This document shows positions 60,054 through 64,000 of a DNA stretch of 64,000 bases, piece after piece (the first letter of the stretch is position 1; every line of letters begins with the position of its first letter). The notes below the pieces were generated by a model. The model had not been told where the DNA came from. It searched no databases and saw nothing but the letters and a program-made list of their open reading frames with translations. Origin of the DNA: Spirodela intermedia (taxonomy: Eukaryota; Streptophyta; Magnoliopsida; Alismatales; Araceae). Where the stretch lies: positions 3,821,001 to 3,885,000 of the forward strand of contig LR746273.1 in assembly GCA_902729315.2 (NCBI GenBank), read 5' to 3'. Made by a program: the position numbers and the translations under genes.

Positions 60054-63000
60054 ATGGCGGCATCCTCAGCCCACGTCCATGCCCTTAGATCATCCCCAGC
60101 GAGGGACTTCACTAAATCCCGCAAGGTCGCGAGGATGTCCGCATCGAAGTCCATCTTCTTCGGTGCCCGCCGGCCGGATCCTTCCCGGGCCGCCTTCCTG
60201 AGGATGAGGAGCTCCAGTGGGAAGGGCAGAGCGGGGGCACTGCGTATAGTGTGTGAGAAGGTTGTGGGGATCGACCTGGGGACGACGAACTCGGCCGTGG
60301 CAGCCATGGAGGGGGGGAAGCCAACGATTGTCACGAACGCCGAGGGGCAGCGTACGACACCGTCCGTGGTGGCGTATGCTAAGAACGGGGACCGCCTGGT
60401 GGGGCAGATCGCTAAGAGGCAGGCAGTGGTGAACCCGGCAAACACCTTCTTCTCCGTGAAGAGGTTCATTGGGAGGAAGATGGCCGAGGTCGACGAGGAG
60501 TCGAAGCAGGTGTCCTACACAGTCGTCCGTGATGATAACGGGAACGTCAAGCTGGATTGCCCCGCCATCGGGAAGCAGTTCGCTGCAGAGGAGATCTCAG
60601 CTCAGGTGGCTTAGAATTCCTTTCATTACCCTTTTAATGCCCAGTGTTTTTTCATATTGTTTCTGTTCAGTATGCTTAAAACGTCCGCTTGTGGTTTCTA
60701 ACTTCCCCCATCCTGTATTCGTGTACTCTTTCCTCAGTCAGAAAGGAATGCTGAAATTTATTTAACATTTTGAGGGAACTTTTTATATTGGCAGTGAGTG
60801 ACACATAAGCTTTTGTAATCTGCCAACACTGATTGATGTGCTCAAGTACTACTGCTTCCCCTGCGATAGACAATATTCTTGGTGTAGTTCTTCCGTTTAT
60901 TAGACATGGCATAAGTCTTGACCACAAGTAAAAGGTTCATTGGTGATGAAATATATTTTGACGTGGATTCTAAATGTTTTAGGAAATTTGCGATCAATGA
61001 ATACGTGTGCTATGTATTTTGATCCGATAAAAAAACTATTGAAAATTGTTCCTCAATTTTTTCTGATAAAAGCTTATGTTCGTATAATGTATATGCGTGT
61101 CTTTTCTAAACGAAATTGTCTCATAGAAAAATATTAAAGTGTTAGTTCTCAGTGCTTAAGGGCGAGAGCGGCATGATGAGGCTGTTGGGAAATGTGAAAG
61201 AGGGGTTTATAATGTTAGAAGGAACAATATTTCGGGCGTATTAATGAATAAAACATGATTCTATTGTAGGAATGATCTTAGAACCATACAACTGCGCTAG
61301 ATGATTCAACACATTCTAAGTTGGTCCATGAAATAATTTTATTTCTTTTTGGGTGAAATACCGGTGATCATCCTTCAGTTTTAAGCGATTATGCGTATAT
61401 ATGTTGGTAATTCTGTATTTCGTTTATGAGCTATGAACCCCGATGTTTTATTGTTTTCCCCCTATGGATTAACTTGAAGACGATTTGGTAGAAAGGGCAT
61501 CTTGAAAATTCAACATTATTTGAAAACTAAAAACCAAGCTATGTTTTTATGACTCTGTGCGACACAATGCAATTAGTGGCTATCTCATGTGATTTGGAAG
61601 CGGCAAAAATTGAATTTATTGAGTTGATATTAGTCTGTAATTTGAATGGTAATTGTGGCTTCAGTTTTTCAGCCTTTATTTGTTCAGAGTTATCAAAGGT
61701 TCTTTCTGTGGATAGGTTCTTAGGAAGCTTGTGGACGATGCATCCAAATTCTTAAATGATAAGGTGACAAAGGCTGTTGTTACTGTACCTGCATACTTTA
61801 ATGATTCCCAAAGGACTGCAACAAAAGATGCCGGACGGATTGCTGGCTTAGATGTTTTACGCATCATCAATGAACCCACTGCGGCTTCATTGGCTTATGG
61901 ATTTGAAAAGAAGAACAATGAAACCATTCTCGTATTTGACCTTGGGGGTGGTACGTTTGATGTTTCAGGTATAGACGTATTTTCAACCTCATCCATCTTG
62001 TCAACACCTTTTTATTCCAAAATTACTGTAGCTGTACGTAGTGTAACATACAGTTACCCAACAGGCTGGTATTGTATGCTTTATGTTATTTCTTTTCTAA
62101 TATTTACAGTTTTAATAGATGGTTTTGGATGATCACGCCTGATTATTTCAGCTCTATAAGTCGGTTCGGTTGTATAATTCTAAGACAAAGTGTTTGTGCA
62201 GTGCGATTGCGTTATTACATAATTACTTCCTTCGGCTACCTTGCTTATGTTTCTCAGTATTGCAGGGCATTTTAAGAATAGTTTCGGCCAGTTCTATTTA
62301 TCTCCTATTTTTTTGCAGTTCTTGAAGTTGGAGACGGTGTATTTGAGGTGCTCTCAACTTCTGGTGATACACATTTGGGAGGTGATGACTTTGATAAGGT
62401 TAGTTAATGATATCACTCATTTTCTTGTTGCCATGTATTTTTGATTTCGTGGTTGATGCAAGTGGGCATTTAATGCTGGATCCTTCTGGATATTTCGTGA
62501 GAGCTCTTGTCCTGGTTTAGTCCTGGCTTATTCATCGCATTGGCTGGTTTATATATCCCATGGCAGATGGGCATCTGCCTAGTGGGGGCTTGGTGCTAAG
62601 AACCTGCAGGTTTTTATCATAAGAGATAGTGGGCGCTTGGACTGTTTATGCCTACCATTGTTTGTGGTTTGTGTTCTACATATTCCTTAGTAGACGTAAG
62701 AGATAGGTCTACTTGGCATCACAGTTAGTGGTTTTCGTGCATTGGGATTCGCATGAGTCACTCATTTTTGCAAGAGCTTAGAGTGTTTTCAAATGCTACT
62801 GCTTATTGGTTTAAAGATCCAACGGGAAGGTGTGAGGAGTTTCCTTATCATGTCCAGATATATAGCGGATTGGAGCTCTTTCCTCAGCCTCAGTTAAAAA
62901 TTTAAAACACATTATTATCCTATGAAACAGAGAATTGTTGATTGGCTGGCTGCAACCTTCAAAAGGGATGAGGGAATAGATCTTTTGAAGGACAAGCAAG

Positions 63001-64000
63001 CATTACAACGTCTGACTGAGACAGCGGAGAAAGCAAAAATGGAGTTGTCATCTTTGACACAGGCAAATATCAGGTTTGTTCATTCTCTGATATGTTATTG
63101 CATATACGCAACAACTGCAGTGAAGATATTGAGATCGGATCTATGTTTTACTTTTTGGTAGCTTGCCATTCATCACTGCAGCAGCTGAAGGCCCCAAACA
63201 TATTGAGACGACGCTTACGAGAGCCAAGTTTGAAGAGCTGTGTTCAGACCTTCTTGATAGGTACTTGGGAAAACTCTTGAATTCCAACCTTCCTCCCTAC
63301 TCCCCCTCCCCCCTTGTCTATGCTTTCTCGTCGTAAGGATCTTCTATTTACAATGGTAAAGTCTGCTGATGAAATAAGCCTTGTAAAATCCTTGAATCTT
63401 TGTTCCTGCGTTTCAGACTGAAGAAGCCTGTAAATAATGCGCTGAAGGATGCAAAGATTTCATTCAATGATCTAGACGAGGTTATTCTTGTGGGTGGATC
63501 AACCCGAATTCCCGCTGTTCAGGACTTGGTGAAGAAGCTGACTGGGAAGGACCCAAATGTTACTGTGAACCCTGACGAAGTTGTTGCCTTAGGTGCTGCT
63601 GTCCAGGTTCGATCCTTTATCGAACTCCCCCACCTCCCCAGTCAAAGGTTACAATTGAAGGGAAAAAAAAACAGAAGGAAGAAATCGTTAGGGTCAGAGA
63701 AACAACCGGCCGCTAAATATTTTCCGAAAATAGGAGTCAAATTAAAACAAAAGAGGATATAAATTCTTTGACATCCTTCAAAATATAACAAATCCCGGTT
63801 TCAACGTTTTATTGTATCTTTCTAATCCTCTTGGTTCTTTAATAGAGAGGCTGGGCACCCACCCAAATTCCTGAATGGTTTCTTTCTTTTCCTTCCAAGG
63901 TCAGGCAGGAGTCTTGTCCGGTGATGTGAGCGACATAGTGCTCCTGGACGTGTCCCCATTATCACTGGGCCTGGAGACACTGGGCGGGGTGATGACCAAG
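60054..64000 (+). CDS. cpHSC70: Chloroplast stromal HSP70 (DnaK-type), 5' part, seven exons to window end
   Basis: An ATP-driven chaperone of the plastid stroma that folds proteins and helps drive their import. Exons: 60054-60605, 61716-61968, 62319-62398, 62931-63073, 63162-63260, 63417-63606, 63905-64000 and onward. These make 471 codons in frame, of roughly 700 expected. Residues 1 to about 65 are a Ser/Arg/Ala-rich transit peptide ending near RIVCEKV. The nucleotide-binding domain follows: [12 protein letters not shown] (about 71-82), [68 protein letters not shown] and [14 protein letters not shown]. The visible end is the start of the substrate-binding part, ..[10 protein letters not shown]. 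The transit peptide and sequence point to the cyanobacterial-type plastid group rather than mitochondrial or cytosolic HSP70. No lesion is seen. Confidence 0.95.
60606..61715. other. HSP70 intron 1, no embedded feature seen
   Basis: A 1,110-bp T-rich intron between ..EEISAQ and [12 protein letters not shown]. No coding or repeat feature recognised. Confidence 0.7.
62399..62930. other. HSP70 intron 3, no embedded feature seen
   Basis: A 532-bp intron between ..GGDDFDK and [10 protein letters not shown]. Nothing else recognised. Confidence 0.7.

Overview
This 64 kb window is nuclear DNA from a flowering plant. Every gene is split by GT–AG introns, some of them kilobases long, and copia-type retrotransposon remnants lie inside introns. 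The gene content is typical of plants: a chloroplast-targeted HSP70, NO VEIN, a peroxisomal CHY1 and a plant GDSL lipase. The exons are not uniformly GC-rich as in grasses. I cannot fix the species; a non-grass angiosperm with expanded introns fits.

Layout. On the minus strand at the left end are the first two exons of a ubiquitin-like-domain protein (2658-2963), whose remaining exons are not resolved. Next, also on the minus strand, is a complete CHY1-type 3-hydroxyisobutyryl-CoA hydrolase (3755-24370). It has 14 small exons spread over 20.6 kb, encodes 381 residues and ends in the peroxisomal signal SKL. Its introns hold a copia gag fragment, three tandem duplications and G- and C-runs. From about 24.4 to 31.7 kb there is no recognisable intact gene. 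Most of this is a very AT-rich block (25.9-30.9 kb) bounded by similar inverted G-rich/C-rich ends, with one orphan exon-like segment inside.

From 31.7 kb the window becomes gene-dense. A GDSL esterase/lipase lies on the minus strand (31730-33927). A tRNA-Ser(GCT) lies on the minus strand (34212-34293). Next comes a stretch with telomere-like TTTAGGG motifs. The plus-strand genes are mitochondrial ribosomal protein mL41 (35182-38050), NO VEIN (38818-59147; 13 exons, 2,713 residues) and a plastid stromal HSP70 (60054 to beyond the window end; seven exons visible).

The genes do not form a pathway. They are housekeeping and developmental genes of different compartments: peroxisomal valine catabolism, mitochondrial translation, plastid protein folding and import, a secreted lipase, and a GHKL-ATPase developmental regulator. 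I reconstructed exon joins by hand from reading frame, splice dinucleotides and known family sequence. The five multi-exon models keep frame through every junction. I did not find a convincing new biological system. The observations most worth a second look are the restriction-nuclease-like motif in NO VEIN, its GC–AG intron, the expanded CHY1 gene, and the AT-rich inverted-end block.
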